A DNA stretch of 64,000 nt. Origin: Novosphingobium sp. 18050. Lineage in GTDB: Bacteria; Pseudomonadota; Alphaproteobacteria; Sphingomonadales; Sphingomonadaceae. Below the pieces are notes generated by a model that saw only the letters and a program-made list of their open reading frames with translations, had not been told where the DNA came from and made no database searches. The position numbers and the translations under genes were made by a program. Every line of letters starts with the position of its first letter. Within the stretch, counting starts at the first letter, position 1. Positions 1 to 9,140 of this stretch are shown piece after piece. The DNA is taken from positions 230,495-294,494 of the forward strand of contig NZ_CACSJO010000004.1 in NCBI RefSeq assembly GCF_902706195.1. The letters run 5' to 3'.

Positions 1-1
1 A

Positions 2-934
2 AAGGATTTCCAGGACGCTTTCACCGGGCGCCTCCAGGCGCTCTCGCGCGCCCACTCGATGCTCAGCGCCACGACCTGGGAAAGCGCGCGTCTGCGCCAC
101 CTTATTGCCGACCAGGTCGCTATCGGCGCGGTGAGCGAGGACCGCCTGCTGCTCGCCGGCCCGGATGTCGACCTGCCGCCCGAACTGGCGCTGCGTTTCT
201 CGCTGATCTTCCACGAACTGGCGACCAATGCCCACAAGCACGGCGCACTGTCGAATGCCACCGGCACAGTGCATCTGGTCTGGCGGCTGGAAGCGGGCGT
301 GCTCGAACTCGAATGGGCGGAACACGGCGGCCCGCCCGTCGCCCCGCCCGAACGGCGCGGCTTCGGCTCCACCCTGATCGAGCACAGCATGGCGGCCGAT
401 GGCGCGCACATCACGTCCGACTTTGCTCCGGAAGGCGTCCGCTGGACGATGACCCTGCCGCTGGTCGCCCCCGTTGAAGATCCTGCCGAGCACGAGGCGC
501 CCCTGCCCATCCCCGCACAGCCCGCCTACGATTCGGCACCCCCGTTCCAGCCTGCCGACACACTGCCCCCCTTGCGCATCCTCGTGGTCGAGGACGAACC
601 GCTGGTGGCGATGGAACTGATGATGGAGATCGAGGACGGCGGCGCGATTGCCATCGGCCCGGCAACTTCCTGCGAGCAGGCGCTGGCCATGATCCGCGAC
701 GGGCGGCCCGACGCCGCCCTGCTCGACGGCAACCTGAACGGCGAAAAGATCGACCCCGTGGCCGACATGCTCGCCGCGCACGATACCCCTTTCGCCTTCG
801 TCAGCGGATACGACCGGGATCACTTGCCGCAGGGCCACGGCGCCCGCCCAATGCTGGGCAAACCGTTCATCGGAGCGGACGTGCGCTCCATGCTGCGCCG
901 CCTTGCCGAAGAAGCGGGCGCCGCCGTACGCTGA
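2..934 (+). CDS. HWE-type sensor histidine kinase with C-terminal receiver domain (5' partial)
   Basis: The open frame runs in from the left edge, so the sensor region and the phospho-accepting histidine lie outside the window. The first visible residues (FTGRLQALSRAHSMLS) match the end of the dimerisation/H-box region of HWE kinases. Counting from the first internal Met, the ATP-binding N-box FHELATNAHKHGAL is at about residues 51-64 and the family W-x-E motif (EWAEHGGPP) at about 85-93. A Pro/Ala-rich linker (about 138-170) leads into a CheY-like receiver with acidic pair ED (178-179), phospho-Asp D223 (LLDGNLNG) and K268 (LGKPF). It is thus a hybrid kinase that probably also phosphorylates its own receiver. 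HWE kinases with receivers often work in alphaproteobacterial stress or light signalling. The input signal cannot be told from this fragment. Confidence 0.9.
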   Translation, partial: KDFQDAFTGRLQALSRAHSMLSATTWESARLRHLIADQVAIGAVSEDRLLLAGPDVDLPPELALRFSLIFHELATNAHKHGALSNATGTVHLVWRLEAGVLELEWAEHGGPPVAPPERRGFGSTLIEHSMAADGAHITSDFAPEGVRWTMTLPLVAPVEDPAEHEAPLPIPAQPAYDSAPPFQPADTLPPLRILVVEDEPLVAMELMMEIEDGGAIAIGPATSCEQALAMIRDGRPDAALLDGNLNGEKIDPVADMLAAHDTPFAFVSGYDRDHLPQGHGARPMLGKPFIGADVRSMLRRLAEEAGAAVR

Positions 935-982
935 AGGCTATCCCCATCGCCGGGTGACGCGGCGCATCGCTGCGGCTATCGT

Positions 983-1456
983 GTGGAAATGCGCCAAACT
1001 CCGTCCGTTCTCTTCGTCTGCCTCGGCAATATCTGCCGCTCCCCCCTCGCCGAGGCCGCCTTGCGCCGCGAGGCGGAAGCAGCGGGTCTCGACATTCTCG
1101 TCGATTCGGCCGGAACCGGCTCCTGGCATGTCGGCAAGGGCCCCGACCCGCGTTCCTGCGCCGAGGCGCAGCGCCACGGCATCGACATCAGTTCCTACCG
1201 CGCCCGTCAGGCGAAGCCCGAGGACTTCGCCCGATTCGACCGCATCGTCGCGCTGGACGCCGCCAATTACGCCGACCTCCAGCGCATCGCCCCGCGCCAT
1301 CCCCATGCGAAACTGTCGTTGCTGCTGGACCATGTCCCGGGATTGGAAGGTCAGGACGTCGCCGATCCCTATTACGGCGGCCCCGAAGGCTTCGAGGAGA
1401 CCTGGCAGCAGGTAAACGCAGCAGCGCGTCAACTGGTGACAGAGCTGAGTCGTTAA
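983..1456 (+). CDS. Low-molecular-weight protein-tyrosine phosphatase
   Basis: A cytosolic phosphatase of about 157 residues, normal for the family. The P-loop CX5RS is CLGNICRS, with nucleophile C13 and R19, and the general acid is D128 in the conserved DPYYG loop (128-132). It should hydrolyse phosphotyrosine or small phosphoesters. The physiological substrate is unknown; in bacteria such enzymes often act on tyrosine kinases of polysaccharide export, but no such gene is nearby. The start is GTG; an in-frame ATG two codons later is equally possible. The stop codon TAA overlaps the stop of the convergent acetyltransferase gene through a shared TTAA. Confidence 0.92.
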   Translation: MEMRQTPSVLFVCLGNICRSPLAEAALRREAEAAGLDILVDSAGTGSWHVGKGPDPRSCAEAQRHGIDISSYRARQAKPEDFARFDRIVALDAANYADLQRIAPRHPHAKLSLLLDHVPGLEGQDVADPYYGGPEGFEETWQQVNAAARQLVTELSR

Positions 1457-2040
1457 AGGCGCCGCAGCCAGTATTGCATCGGTTTGGGTGTATCGCCCTC
1501 GTCCCGGTGGTCTTTCCAGGCGAATTCGGTGACGAAGCCTTCGACCGGCTCATAGCCGCGCTTTTGCCAGAACGGGCCAAGCGGACGATAGTCCGCCGGG
1601 CGGTCGGGATGATCCAAGGGCCGGATCACTACCGCGAACGTCGCGGCCTGCGCGCCGCAGCGCCGAGCCTGCGCCTCACGGTGATCGAAGAAGGCATGGC
1701 CGATGCCCTGCCCGCGATATTCGGGCAGCAGCACGGATTCGCCGAAATAGAACAGGCTTTCGACATCGAGCCCGCGCGCTGCGAAAGGCGCGCGAAACTG
1801 CGCCTTCTGCGCCGCCATCGGCGAGCCCGTTGCCGCTCCGACGATCCGCCCGTCGTCGCGCGCCGCCACAAGAACGGCGCTGGGCGCCTCAACGAATTCA
1901 CGCAGGTAGTCGGCCTCGTAGCCTACGTCGCCGTCATAAAGGTAAGGCCACCGGGCGAAAACGGTCATCCGCAAGGCCGCCAGATCATCGATCGCGGCAA
2001 GCACTTCGTCGCCATTGAGAGTATCGATTGTAACGGTCAT
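1453..2040 (-). CDS. GNAT-family N-acetyltransferase
   Basis: A 195-residue protein when started at the Met of MTVTIDTLNG. The frame stays open about 50 codons upstream, but that extension has no family match and would run into the purC promoter region. The acetyl-CoA binding motif A is visible as PEYRGQGIGHAFFDH (about 106-120), followed by a RRCG helix and the C-terminal FWQKRGYEP strand-loop typical of GNAT folds. The acceptor substrate (amine, amino acid or protein) cannot be deduced. The gene is convergent with the phosphatase and divergent from purC, so it is probably transcribed alone. Confidence 0.82.
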   Translation of the reverse strand: MTVTIDTLNGDEVLAAIDDLAALRMTVFARWPYLYDGDVGYEADYLREFVEAPSAVLVAARDDGRIVGAATGSPMAAQKAQFRAPFAARGLDVESLFYFGESVLLPEYRGQGIGHAFFDHREAQARRCGAQAATFAVVIRPLDHPDRPADYRPLGPFWQKRGYEPVEGFVTEFAWKDHRDEGDTPKPMQYWLRRL

Positions 2041-2201
2041 GCCGCAGGCTAGCGCGGCTTCGTCCACGCTGCCATCCTTGCCCGGTTTGCTTTTGACGCC
2101 GCTTCCACTATATGCCCGCTCGAATGCCCCGGCCGATAAAGTCGCCAAAGCGGCTCGATCGCGTCGGGGTTTGCTCTTTTGTCGTTTCAAGGACCACGCG
2201 C

Positions 2202-2984
2202 ATGTCCCGTCGCCGCCAGATCTACGAAGGCAAGGCCAAGATCCTCTATGAGGGCCCCGAGCCGGGCACGCTGATCCAGTATTTCAAGGACGATGCCACT
2301 GCGTTCAACGCGCAGAAAAAGGGCACGATCCAGGGTAAGGGCGTGATCAACAACCGCATCAGCGAGTATGTGTTCACGCGCCTCAACCACATCGGCGTAC
2401 CGAACCACTTCATCCGCCGCCTCAACATGCGCGAGCAGCTGGTCCGCCAGGTCGAGATCATCCCGATCGAGGTCGTGGTGCGCAACGTGGCGGCCGGCTC
2501 GATCTCCAAGCGCCTCGGCATTCCCGAGGGCGAGATGCTGCCGCACACGCTGATCGAATACTACTTCAAGGACGACGCGCTGGGCGACCCGCTTGTCTCC
2601 GAAGAACACATCGCCTGCTTCGGCTGGGCCAACCACGACGAGATGCAGGACATCGCGGCGATGGCCATCCGCGTGAACGATTTCATGGCGGGCATGTTCG
2701 CGGCGATCAACATCCGCCTCGTCGACTTCAAGCTGGAGTTCGGCCGCATCTGGGACGGCGATTACAGCCGCGTGATCCTCGCAGACGAGATCAGCCCCGA
2801 TGGCTGCCGCCTGTGGGACATGATCACCGGCGAAAAGCTGGACAAGGACCGCTTCCGCCAGGACCTCGGCGGCGAGGAAGAGGCCTATCAGGAAGTCGCC
2901 CGCCGTCTCGGCCTGCTGCAGGATGACAGCGGCCCGAGCGAGGTTCTGGACCTGACCAAGCACCGCAAGCTGCGCGGCAAGTAA
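2202..2984 (+). CDS. purC: Phosphoribosylaminoimidazole-succinocarboxamide synthase (SAICAR synthetase)
   Basis: Catalyses ATP-dependent ligation of aspartate to CAIR in de novo purine synthesis. The 260-residue product has the family N-terminus [16 protein letters not shown] (3-18), the motif [15 protein letters not shown] and the C-terminal segment [20 protein letters not shown]. The chosen ATG follows an AAGGA ribosome site; upstream codons in the same frame have no family similarity. The gene stands alone, without the purS/purQ/purL cluster beside it, and ends just before a strong intrinsic terminator. Confidence 0.97.
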   Translation: MSRRRQIYEGKAKILYEGPEPGTLIQYFKDDATAFNAQKKGTIQGKGVINNRISEYVFTRLNHIGVPNHFIRRLNMREQLVRQVEIIPIEVVVRNVAAGSISKRLGIPEGEMLPHTLIEYYFKDDALGDPLVSEEHIACFGWANHDEMQDIAAMAIRVNDFMAGMFAAINIRLVDFKLEFGRIWDGDYSRVILADEISPDGCRLWDMITGEKLDKDRFRQDLGGEEEAYQEVARRLGLLQDDSGPSEVLDLTKHRKLRGK

Positions 2985-3002
2985 ATCCGCCTTCCGGTTA
3001 CG

Positions 3003-3040
3003 AAAAAGCTCGGTACGCCACCTGCGCGCCGGGCTTTTTC
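3003..3040 (+). terminator. Intrinsic terminator of purC
   Basis: Inverted repeat AAAAAGCTCGG / CCGGGCTTTTT (11-bp arms, one mismatch) with a 15-nt loop, ending in a run of T. It lies 18 nt after the purC stop and would work in both directions because of the A-run at its left side. Confidence 0.85.
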
Positions 3041-3102
3041 ATGCCTGCGGCGATCACCTCGCCCCTTGCCATCCTTGGCCTGGGCGGGCAGTCCTTGACG
3101 CG

Positions 3103-5955
3103 ATGAGAGCTTCCCTGATTGCTATCCTGATCGTGCTGGCGCCCGCGCCGCTGGCCGCCAAGGACAAGCCCCCCCGCCCCGCTACGACCCGCGATCACAC
3201 TGCTTGGGCGTTCGAGCACAGCGACGTGCCGGTCGACCCGGATTTCCGCTTCGGCCGCCTGGCCAACGGCATGCGCTACGTGATCCGTCATAATGCCACG
3301 CCCGCCGGAACCGGCATCGTGCGCATGGACGTGAACGCCGGCTCGCTCGACGAATCGCAACAGGAACAGGGCTTCGCGCACTTCGTCGAACACATGGCCT
3401 TCAACGGCTCCACCCGTGTTCCCGAAGGCCAGATGGTCCCTCTGCTCGAACGCGAAGGGCTGGCTTTCGGCGCGGACACCAATGCCTCCACCGGGTTCGA
3501 CCGCACCCTCTACAAGCTGGACCTGCCCCGCAGCGATCCGGCCCTGCTCGATACCGCGCTGATGTTGATGCGCGAGACGGCAAGCAACCTGACGATCTCA
3601 CAGGCCGCCATCACCCGCGAACGCGGCGTCGTGCTGGCCGAAATGCGCGACCGCAATTCCTGGGCCCTGCGCAACGCCATAGCCACGACACAGTTCTTCT
3701 ACCCCGGTGCCCGCTATGCCGAGCGTTTCCCGATCGGCACTGTCGAAACACTGAACGCCGCGAATGCCGAAACCCTGCGCGCCTTCTACGAGCGCGAATA
3801 CGTGCCCGCCCATGTCACGCTGGTCGTCGTCGGCGATTTCGACGTTGCGGCGGTAGAAGCCGGGATCGTGCGCCATTTCGGCGACTGGGCGGCGAAACCG
3901 GCCGATCCCCAGCCCGATGCCGGCCCAATAAAGCCAAAGGACCGCGACCGCGCCGCCGTATACCTCGATCCCGCACTGGCAGAGCGCATCACCGTCCAGC
4001 GCAACGGCAAGTACCAGGACGAGCCGGACAGCCTCGCCCAGCGCCGCGAGGGACTTCTGCGCTCTATCGGCTATAACATCGTCAACCGCCGCCTCCAGCG
4101 CCTCTCGCGCGGCGCCGAGCCGCCGTTTCGCGGTGCTGGCTTCGGCACGGGCGACGTGTTCGAGGCGGCTCGCTCGACGCGGCTCATCATCGACACCGTC
4201 GACGGCAAGTGGCGCGTCGGCCTCGACGCCGCGGGACGCGAATACCGCCGCGCGCTGGCTTACGGATTCGAGGCGGGCGAAGTCGCCGAACAAGTGGCGC
4301 AGGTGCGCACCGCTCTGACCAACGCGGCGGCCTCTGCCGGCACGCGCAGCAATGCCGCGCTGACCCAGCTGGCGCTCACCTTGGTCGACGACGAACTGGT
4401 CCCCGCCACGCCAAAGTCGGGACTGGAGCGCTTCGAGGCCTACGCCGCGCAGATCACGCCCGATGCCGTGCTGGCCGCGATGAAGCACGAGGCGCTGGCT
4501 CTCGACAAGCCGCTGATCCGCTTCCAGGGCAGGCAGGCTCCCGAAGGCGGCGCTACAGCACTGCGCACGACCTGGCGCGAGGCTATGCGTGCAAAAGTCG
4601 GCCGCGAAACCAAGGCCGCCGCGACAACGTTCGCCTATACCGATTTCGGCACGCCGGGCGCGGTGGTCAGCGACACGCGCACCCCGGACCTCGCCATCCG
4701 CGAAGTGCGCTTCGCCAACGGGGTGATGCTCAACCTCAGGAAGACCGACCTCGAAACCGACCGTATCCGCGTCAGCCTTGCGATCGACGGCGGCGACATG
4801 CTGGACACCCGAGCGAACCCGCTGGCGAGCGAGATGGTCCCCTATCTGGACGAAGGCGGACTTGCGCTGCACAGCCGCGACGACCTCGATTCGATCCTAG
4901 CCGGGCGCACCGTCGGCTTCGGCTTTTCGCGCGGAGAGGCCAGTTTCGATTCGCGCGTCGCCACCACCCCGCGCGACCTCGAATTGCAATTGCAGCTGCT
5001 CACCGCCCTGATGACCGCGCCCGGCTATCGGCCGGAGGGCGAGGTCCAGTATCGCCAACAGATCAACAACTACTTCGCGCAGGTCCGCGCCGCCCCCGGT
5101 TCGGCGCTCCAGGCCGACCTCGGCGGCATCCTCTCGGACAACGATCCGCGCTTTTCGCTGCAGAAGGTCGAGGATTACCGCCAGCTCACCTATGCCCGCC
5201 TGCAGAAGGACATCGGCGAGCGCCTCGCGCACGGCGCCATCGAGGTCGGCGTGGTTGGCGACATCGACGAGGACAGGACCATCGCCCTCGTCGCCGCGAC
5301 GCTGGGCGCCCTGCCCGCCCGCGAACCGGCGTTCCGCGCCTATGGCGACCAGCCGCCGCGCCTGTTCACCGGCGACCGCGCCCCCCGCGTGATCCGCCAT
5401 ACCGGCCCGGCCGACCAGGCCCTGCTGCGCATCACCTGGCCGACCCGCGACGATGCCGACCCGGTGGAAGCGCTGGCGCTGGAGATGCTGGAGCGGGTCA
5501 TGCGCGTGGAACTGACCGACCAGCTTCGAGAGGCGCTGGGCAAGGCCTATTCCCCCTCTGCGTCGAGTTCACTCTCGCACGAGTGGAAGGGCTACGGCGT
5601 GTTCGCCGTCAACGCCTCGGTCGATGTATCGGAAGTCACCGCCACCCGCGCCGCGATCCGGCAGGTGGTGGACGAACTGCGCGCCGCGCCGATCAGTGAG
5701 GACATCCTGCACCGCGCCCGACAGCCGCTGGTCGAAGGGCTGCAGAACGCGCTGAAGAACAACGGCGGCTGGATGGCACTGGTCGAACACGCCCAGACCC
5801 AGCCCGACCGGATCGCGCGATTCGAAAAGGCAAAGGAACGCGTTTTGGCCCTGACCCCTGCGGACGTTCAGGCGATGGCCAAACGCTACCTCGCGCCGGA
5901 TGCGGGGCTGGAAGTGCTGGTGCTGCCCGAGGGGGTGGCGGTTCCGAAACGCTGA
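3103..5955 (+). CDS. M16 family (insulinase/pitrilysin-like) zinc metallopeptidase, exported
   Basis: A 950-residue protein with an N-terminal signal peptide (about 1-20, hydrophobic LIAILIVLAPAPLAA), so it acts in the periplasm or outer envelope. The inverted zinc motif HxxEH is HFVEH (93-97), and the third metal ligand lies in ERGVVLAE (173-180). The second, catalytically inactive M16 half occupies roughly 520-930, giving the single-chain two-domain architecture of bacterial M16 peptidases. Likely role: degrading oligopeptides or signal-peptide remnants. It has its own ATG just downstream of the purC terminator and is followed by a convergent gene only 18 nt away. Confidence 0.93.
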   Translation: MRASLIAILIVLAPAPLAAKDKPPRPATTRDHTAWAFEHSDVPVDPDFRFGRLANGMRYVIRHNATPAGTGIVRMDVNAGSLDESQQEQGFAHFVEHMAFNGSTRVPEGQMVPLLEREGLAFGADTNASTGFDRTLYKLDLPRSDPALLDTALMLMRETASNLTISQAAITRERGVVLAEMRDRNSWALRNAIATTQFFYPGARYAERFPIGTVETLNAANAETLRAFYEREYVPAHVTLVVVGDFDVAAVEAGIVRHFGDWAAKPADPQPDAGPIKPKDRDRAAVYLDPALAERITVQRNGKYQDEPDSLAQRREGLLRSIGYNIVNRRLQRLSRGAEPPFRGAGFGTGDVFEAARSTRLIIDTVDGKWRVGLDAAGREYRRALAYGFEAGEVAEQVAQVRTALTNAAASAGTRSNAALTQLALTLVDDELVPATPKSGLERFEAYAAQITPDAVLAAMKHEALALDKPLIRFQGRQAPEGGATALRTTWREAMRAKVGRETKAAATTFAYTDFGTPGAVVSDTRTPDLAIREVRFANGVMLNLRKTDLETDRIRVSLAIDGGDMLDTRANPLASEMVPYLDEGGLALHSRDDLDSILAGRTVGFGFSRGEASFDSRVATTPRDLELQLQLLTALMTAPGYRPEGEVQYRQQINNYFAQVRAAPGSALQADLGGILSDNDPRFSLQKVEDYRQLTYARLQKDIGERLAHGAIEVGVVGDIDEDRTIALVAATLGALPAREPAFRAYGDQPPRLFTGDRAPRVIRHTGPADQALLRITWPTRDDADPVEALALEMLERVMRVELTDQLREALGKAYSPSASSSLSHEWKGYGVFAVNASVDVSEVTATRAAIRQVVDELRAAPISEDILHRARQPLVEGLQNALKNNGGWMALVEHAQTQPDRIARFEKAKERVLALTPADVQAMAKRYLAPDAGLEVLVLPEGVAVPKR

Positions 5956-5973
5956 CCACACCCCTCGTCAGCG

Positions 5974-6852
5974 TCACCGCGCGTGATTCGGTCTTGTCGG
6001 CTTGCCCACCCGGTCCGCCCAATCGACGATGAGGTCGTCGTAAAGGGTCTGGTCGATCAGGTCGTACTTCTCGGGGAAATTGGTGAAAGCCCCCATCGCG
6101 CTGGCAACCGATCCTGTCTCCATCAGCTCGCGCGCCATCTTGAGGTGATTGACAGCCGCCGAGACCCAGCCCCATCCGGTGGACAGAGTGAAGCGAGTAT
6201 CCGGCAGGTTGAAGCCCAGCGTGCATACCGGGATCTTCATATGCGGGATCACCTGCATCTGCTGCTCGGGCGGCGCACTGGCGAAGACCACCGTGTCCGC
6301 CCCGGCCTCGGCATAAGCGTGTGCCCGCCGGATCGCCTCTTCGATAGAGCCGGTGCCGCCGCCCCCATTTGCGCTGGTATAGAGTTCGTCGCAGCGCGCG
6401 ATGATGACGAGGCCCGAGTCGCCGCGCGCCTTCACACCTGCCTCGATCCGGCACTGCATCTCCTCGATCGAGCATAGTCCGTTGACGTGCTTGGAGTGCT
6501 TGGGGTTCACCTCGTCCTCGACGTGGTAGCCGGCGATCCCCGCCGCGACGTACATCTTGGTGAGGCGATAGGCATCGGCCACCGTTTCCCCCAAGGTATC
6601 GGCATCGGCGACGAGCGGGATATCCATGGCCTGGGCGATGCGCCCCGCCTGCTCGATCTGCTCAATCTGGCTGAAGCTGCCATTGTCGGGCACGGCATAG
6701 TGGAAGGCCGAGCAGGCATGGCCGCCCAGATAGGCCGCCTTGAAGCCGACATGTTCGACGATACGGCCGGTCAGCGCGCTATAGGCTTCGGCGGCGACGA
6801 AATGCTCGCCGTTTTCTATAAGTGCACGCAGCTTCTCGCCCGGTGTCGGCAT
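5974..6852 (-). CDS. Isocitrate lyase / PEP mutase superfamily protein
   Basis: A 292-residue alpha/beta-barrel enzyme when started at MPTPGEKLRALIENG, which follows a GAGG ribosome site. The Mg-binding strand VADADTLGE (81-89) and the loop VEDEVNPKHSKHVNG (111-125) identify the methylisocitrate lyase/oxaloacetate decarboxylase/PEP mutase superfamily. The loop that carries the catalytic Cys in (methyl)isocitrate lyases (K-K/R-C-G-H) reads KHSKH here: Ser in place of Cys and Lys in place of Gly. A classical methylisocitrate lyase is therefore unlikely. A C-C or P-C lyase/hydrolase on another 2-oxo or malate-type acid is possible; the substrate cannot be assigned from sequence. Confidence 0.87.
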   Translation of the reverse strand: MPTPGEKLRALIENGEHFVAAEAYSALTGRIVEHVGFKAAYLGGHACSAFHYAVPDNGSFSQIEQIEQAGRIAQAMDIPLVADADTLGETVADAYRLTKMYVAAGIAGYHVEDEVNPKHSKHVNGLCSIEEMQCRIEAGVKARGDSGLVIIARCDELYTSANGGGGTGSIEEAIRRAHAYAEAGADTVVFASAPPEQQMQVIPHMKIPVCTLGFNLPDTRFTLSTGWGWVSAAVNHLKMARELMETGSVASAMGAFTNFPEKYDLIDQTLYDDLIVDWADRVGKPTRPNHAR

Positions 6853-6943
6853 CGTCTCGTCTCCCTCTTTTGCAGGAGGGCTCGCACGGCGATCCAAGGC
6901 TGGCAAGCGCGCGCGCCTGCCGCCTCAACGTATCGGCGGGGCG

Positions 6944-7639
6944 TTACGCCGCCGGGGCCGATTGCCCGATGCGTTCAAGCGCGGGGACCAGTTCGCCAAG
7001 GTGACCGATCACCGCCGCTGCGCCCATGTCCTCGGGTGTCATGTCGCTGAAGCCGAAGCCCACAACCACGCAGGGTAGCCCGGCAGCCGCTGCGGCGCGG
7101 GTGTCGTAGGTCGTGTCGCCGACATAGGCCGCCCTGCCTTCGGTCCCGGCGCGTTCGAGCATGAGGTGCAGCAGGTCCGGCTTCGGCTTGGCCCGGCCCG
7201 GACCCAGCGTATCGCCGCCGATGACGGTGTAGAAACGATCCGACAGCCCAAGCTCGTCGAAAATCTTCACCGCAAAGCGCTCCAGCTTGTTGGTGACGAC
7301 TGCGATCTTCACACCCTTTGCCGCCAGGGCATCGAGCATGGCCTCACCGCCGGGGAACAGCCGCGTCTCGACTGCGATGTTCGCCTCGTAATAGGTCAGC
7401 AGCGCATCGTGGAGTTCCTCGAAGCGTGCGTCGTCCACTGCGCCGCCCGTCGCTACCATTGCGTTGGCAAGCATCTTGCGCGCGCCGCCGCCGACGAAAC
7501 CGCGCACTTCGGAGATCGGCACCGAACGCCGCCCCTCCAGCGAGAGCGCATGGTTCACCGCGTGACCAAGATCACCGAGGCTGTCGAGCAGGGTTCCATC
7601 GAGGTCGAAACCGACGATTTGAAAGGGAAATGCAGTCAT
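6944..7639 (-). CDS. gph: Phosphoglycolate phosphatase-like HAD hydrolase
   Basis: A 231-residue HAD-superfamily phosphatase. Motif I is FDLDGTLLDS with nucleophile D12 and acid/base D14; motif II is VVTN (about 114-117); motif III K153 lies in KPKPDLL; motif IV is GDTTYD (174-179). Length and the Gph-like cap (residues about 20-90) suit 2-phosphoglycolate dephosphorylation, a detoxification step, but related HAD phosphatases act on other small phosphoesters. Divergent from glmU with a 60-nt shared promoter region. A very long frame continues upstream antisense to glmU; it is not coding, and the HAD motif I fixes the start. Confidence 0.88.
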   Translation of the reverse strand: MTAFPFQIVGFDLDGTLLDSLGDLGHAVNHALSLEGRRSVPISEVRGFVGGGARKMLANAMVATGGAVDDARFEELHDALLTYYEANIAVETRLFPGGEAMLDALAAKGVKIAVVTNKLERFAVKIFDELGLSDRFYTVIGGDTLGPGRAKPKPDLLHLMLERAGTEGRAAYVGDTTYDTRAAAAAGLPCVVVGFGFSDMTPEDMGAAAVIGHLGELVPALERIGQSAPAA

Positions 7640-7699
7640 CTCGCCTGCAGTGGCGGCTTGGTGTGGAAACCGCAACAATTTGCTGGCAGGAGTACCCCC

Positions 7700-9091
7700 A
7701 TGACTTCTGCCAGTACCCCGCTCGCAGCGCCTCCCGGCGCGCCCTTGGCCACTGTCGTCCTTGCCGCCGGCAAGGGCACCCGGATGAAGAGCGACCTGCA
7801 CAAGGTGCTCCATCCGATCGCCGGGCGGCCAATGCTGGAACACCTGCTGGCTAACGCACAGGCGCTGGCACCGCAGCGGCAGGTCGTCGTCGCAGGGCAC
7901 GGTCGCGAGCAGCTGCAGAAGGCGCTGGGCACGCGCGCCGCAATCGCCGTGCAGGACCCGCAGCTGGGCACCGGCCACGCCGTGCAACAGGCTGAAGGCG
8001 CGCTGGCCGGCTTCGACGGCGATGTGCTGATCCTCTACGGCGACGTGCCTTTCGTGCGAGCCGAGACCATGCGCGCGATGATCGAGCGGCTCCATGCCGC
8101 CGATGCGCCGGCCGTGGTCGTACTGGGCTTCGAACCTGCCGACCCGCTGCAATATGGCCGCATCCTCGCCCATGACGACGGGCGCATCGCCATGATGGTC
8201 GAGTACAAGGATGCCACCGACGAACAACGCGCCTGCACCCTCTGCAATTCGGGGCTGATGGCGGTCAAGTCGGGCGACCTGTTCGGCCTGCTTGCCAAAG
8301 TCGGCAACGACAATGCCAATGGCGAATACTACCTCGTCGACATCGTCAATATCGCCACTCTCGAAGGCCGGGCCTGCGCCGTCATCGTCACCGACGACGC
8401 GGACGAAGTGGGCGGCATCAACAGCCGCGCCGAACTCGCCGAGGCGGAAGGCCGCTGGCAGAAGAAGCGCCGCGTCGAGGCCATGGCCGATGGCGCAACC
8501 CTGATCGCCCCCGAAACGGTGTTCTTCTCCTGGGATACCAGGCTGGGACGCGACGTGACCATCGAGCCCAACGTCGTTTTCGCCCCCGGCGTAACCGTGG
8601 CAGACAACGTGACGATCCACGCCTTCTCCCACCTTGAGGGCGCCACCCTGGAAAGCGGCGTCGCCATCGGGCCTTATGCACGGCTTCGCCCCGGCGCGGT
8701 GCTCAAGGCCAACTCCAAGGTCGGCAATTTCGTCGAGATGAAGAACGCGGTGCTGGGCGAAGGCGCCAAGGCCAATCACCTGACCTACCTCGGCGACGCG
8801 GAAGTCGGCGCCGGCGCAAACATCGGAGCGGGCACGATCACCTGCAACTACGACGGCTATTTCAAGCACAGGACGGTGATCGGCGAGCGCGCCTTTATCG
8901 GCTCCAACAGCGCCCTTGTCGCGCCATTAAAGATCGGCGCCGACGCCATAGTCGCCGCTGGGAGCGCCGTAACGCGCGACGTAGCCGACGGAGAACTGAG
9001 GCTGGTGCGCGGCGAACAACTGGTCAAGCCCGGCTGGGCCGACCGTTTCCATGACGCGATGAAGAAGAAAAAGGCCGAGAAGAACGGCTGA
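7700..9091 (+). CDS. glmU: Bifunctional N-acetylglucosamine-1-phosphate uridyltransferase / glucosamine-1-phosphate acetyltransferase
   Basis: Makes UDP-GlcNAc for peptidoglycan and LPS. The 463-residue protein starts at an ATG 7 nt after AGGAG. The uridyltransferase signature LAAGKGTRMKSDLHKVLH is at 21-38, and the C-terminal half is a left-handed beta-helix of hexapeptide repeats with the acetyltransferase segments KVGNFVEMKNA and NYDGYFKHRT. The frame stays open for 178 codons upstream, over the gph gene, but has no ribosome site or family match. Its pathway partner glmS is 1.7 kb downstream, separated by a convergent TPR gene and a toxin-antitoxin pair. Confidence 0.97.
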   Translation: MTSASTPLAAPPGAPLATVVLAAGKGTRMKSDLHKVLHPIAGRPMLEHLLANAQALAPQRQVVVAGHGREQLQKALGTRAAIAVQDPQLGTGHAVQQAEGALAGFDGDVLILYGDVPFVRAETMRAMIERLHAADAPAVVVLGFEPADPLQYGRILAHDDGRIAMMVEYKDATDEQRACTLCNSGLMAVKSGDLFGLLAKVGNDNANGEYYLVDIVNIATLEGRACAVIVTDDADEVGGINSRAELAEAEGRWQKKRRVEAMADGATLIAPETVFFSWDTRLGRDVTIEPNVVFAPGVTVADNVTIHAFSHLEGATLESGVAIGPYARLRPGAVLKANSKVGNFVEMKNAVLGEGAKANHLTYLGDAEVGAGANIGAGTITCNYDGYFKHRTVIGERAFIGSNSALVAPLKIGADAIVAAGSAVTRDVADGELRLVRGEQLVKPGWADRFHDAMKKKKAEKNG

Positions 9092-9099
9092 AACCGGAC

Positions 9100-9127
9100 G
9101 CCACGCCGGAGATCACCCCGGCGTGGC
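9100..9127. terminator. Hairpin between convergent glmU and TPR gene
   Basis: Perfect 10-bp inverted repeat GCCACGCCGG / CCGGCGTGGC with an 8-nt loop, in the 49-nt gap between two convergent stop codons. There is no T-run on either side, so it is a possible bidirectional terminator of the T-poor kind. Confidence 0.5.
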
Positions 9128-9140
9128 CGTCAATTGCCGA

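Noticed and set aside
4209..5699. 496-codon Arg/Gly-rich frame inside the M16 peptidase gene
   Set aside because: Shifted-frame shadow; the M16 frame carries HxxEH and is full length.
7166..7699. 178-codon upstream extension of glmU
   Set aside because: It is antisense to gph, and the AGGAG site and family N-terminus place the start at 7700.
6944..8869. 641-codon minus-strand frame across glmU and gph
   Set aside because: Only its 3' 231 codons have HAD phosphatase motifs; the rest is antisense to the conserved glmU frame, as expected in GC-rich DNA.
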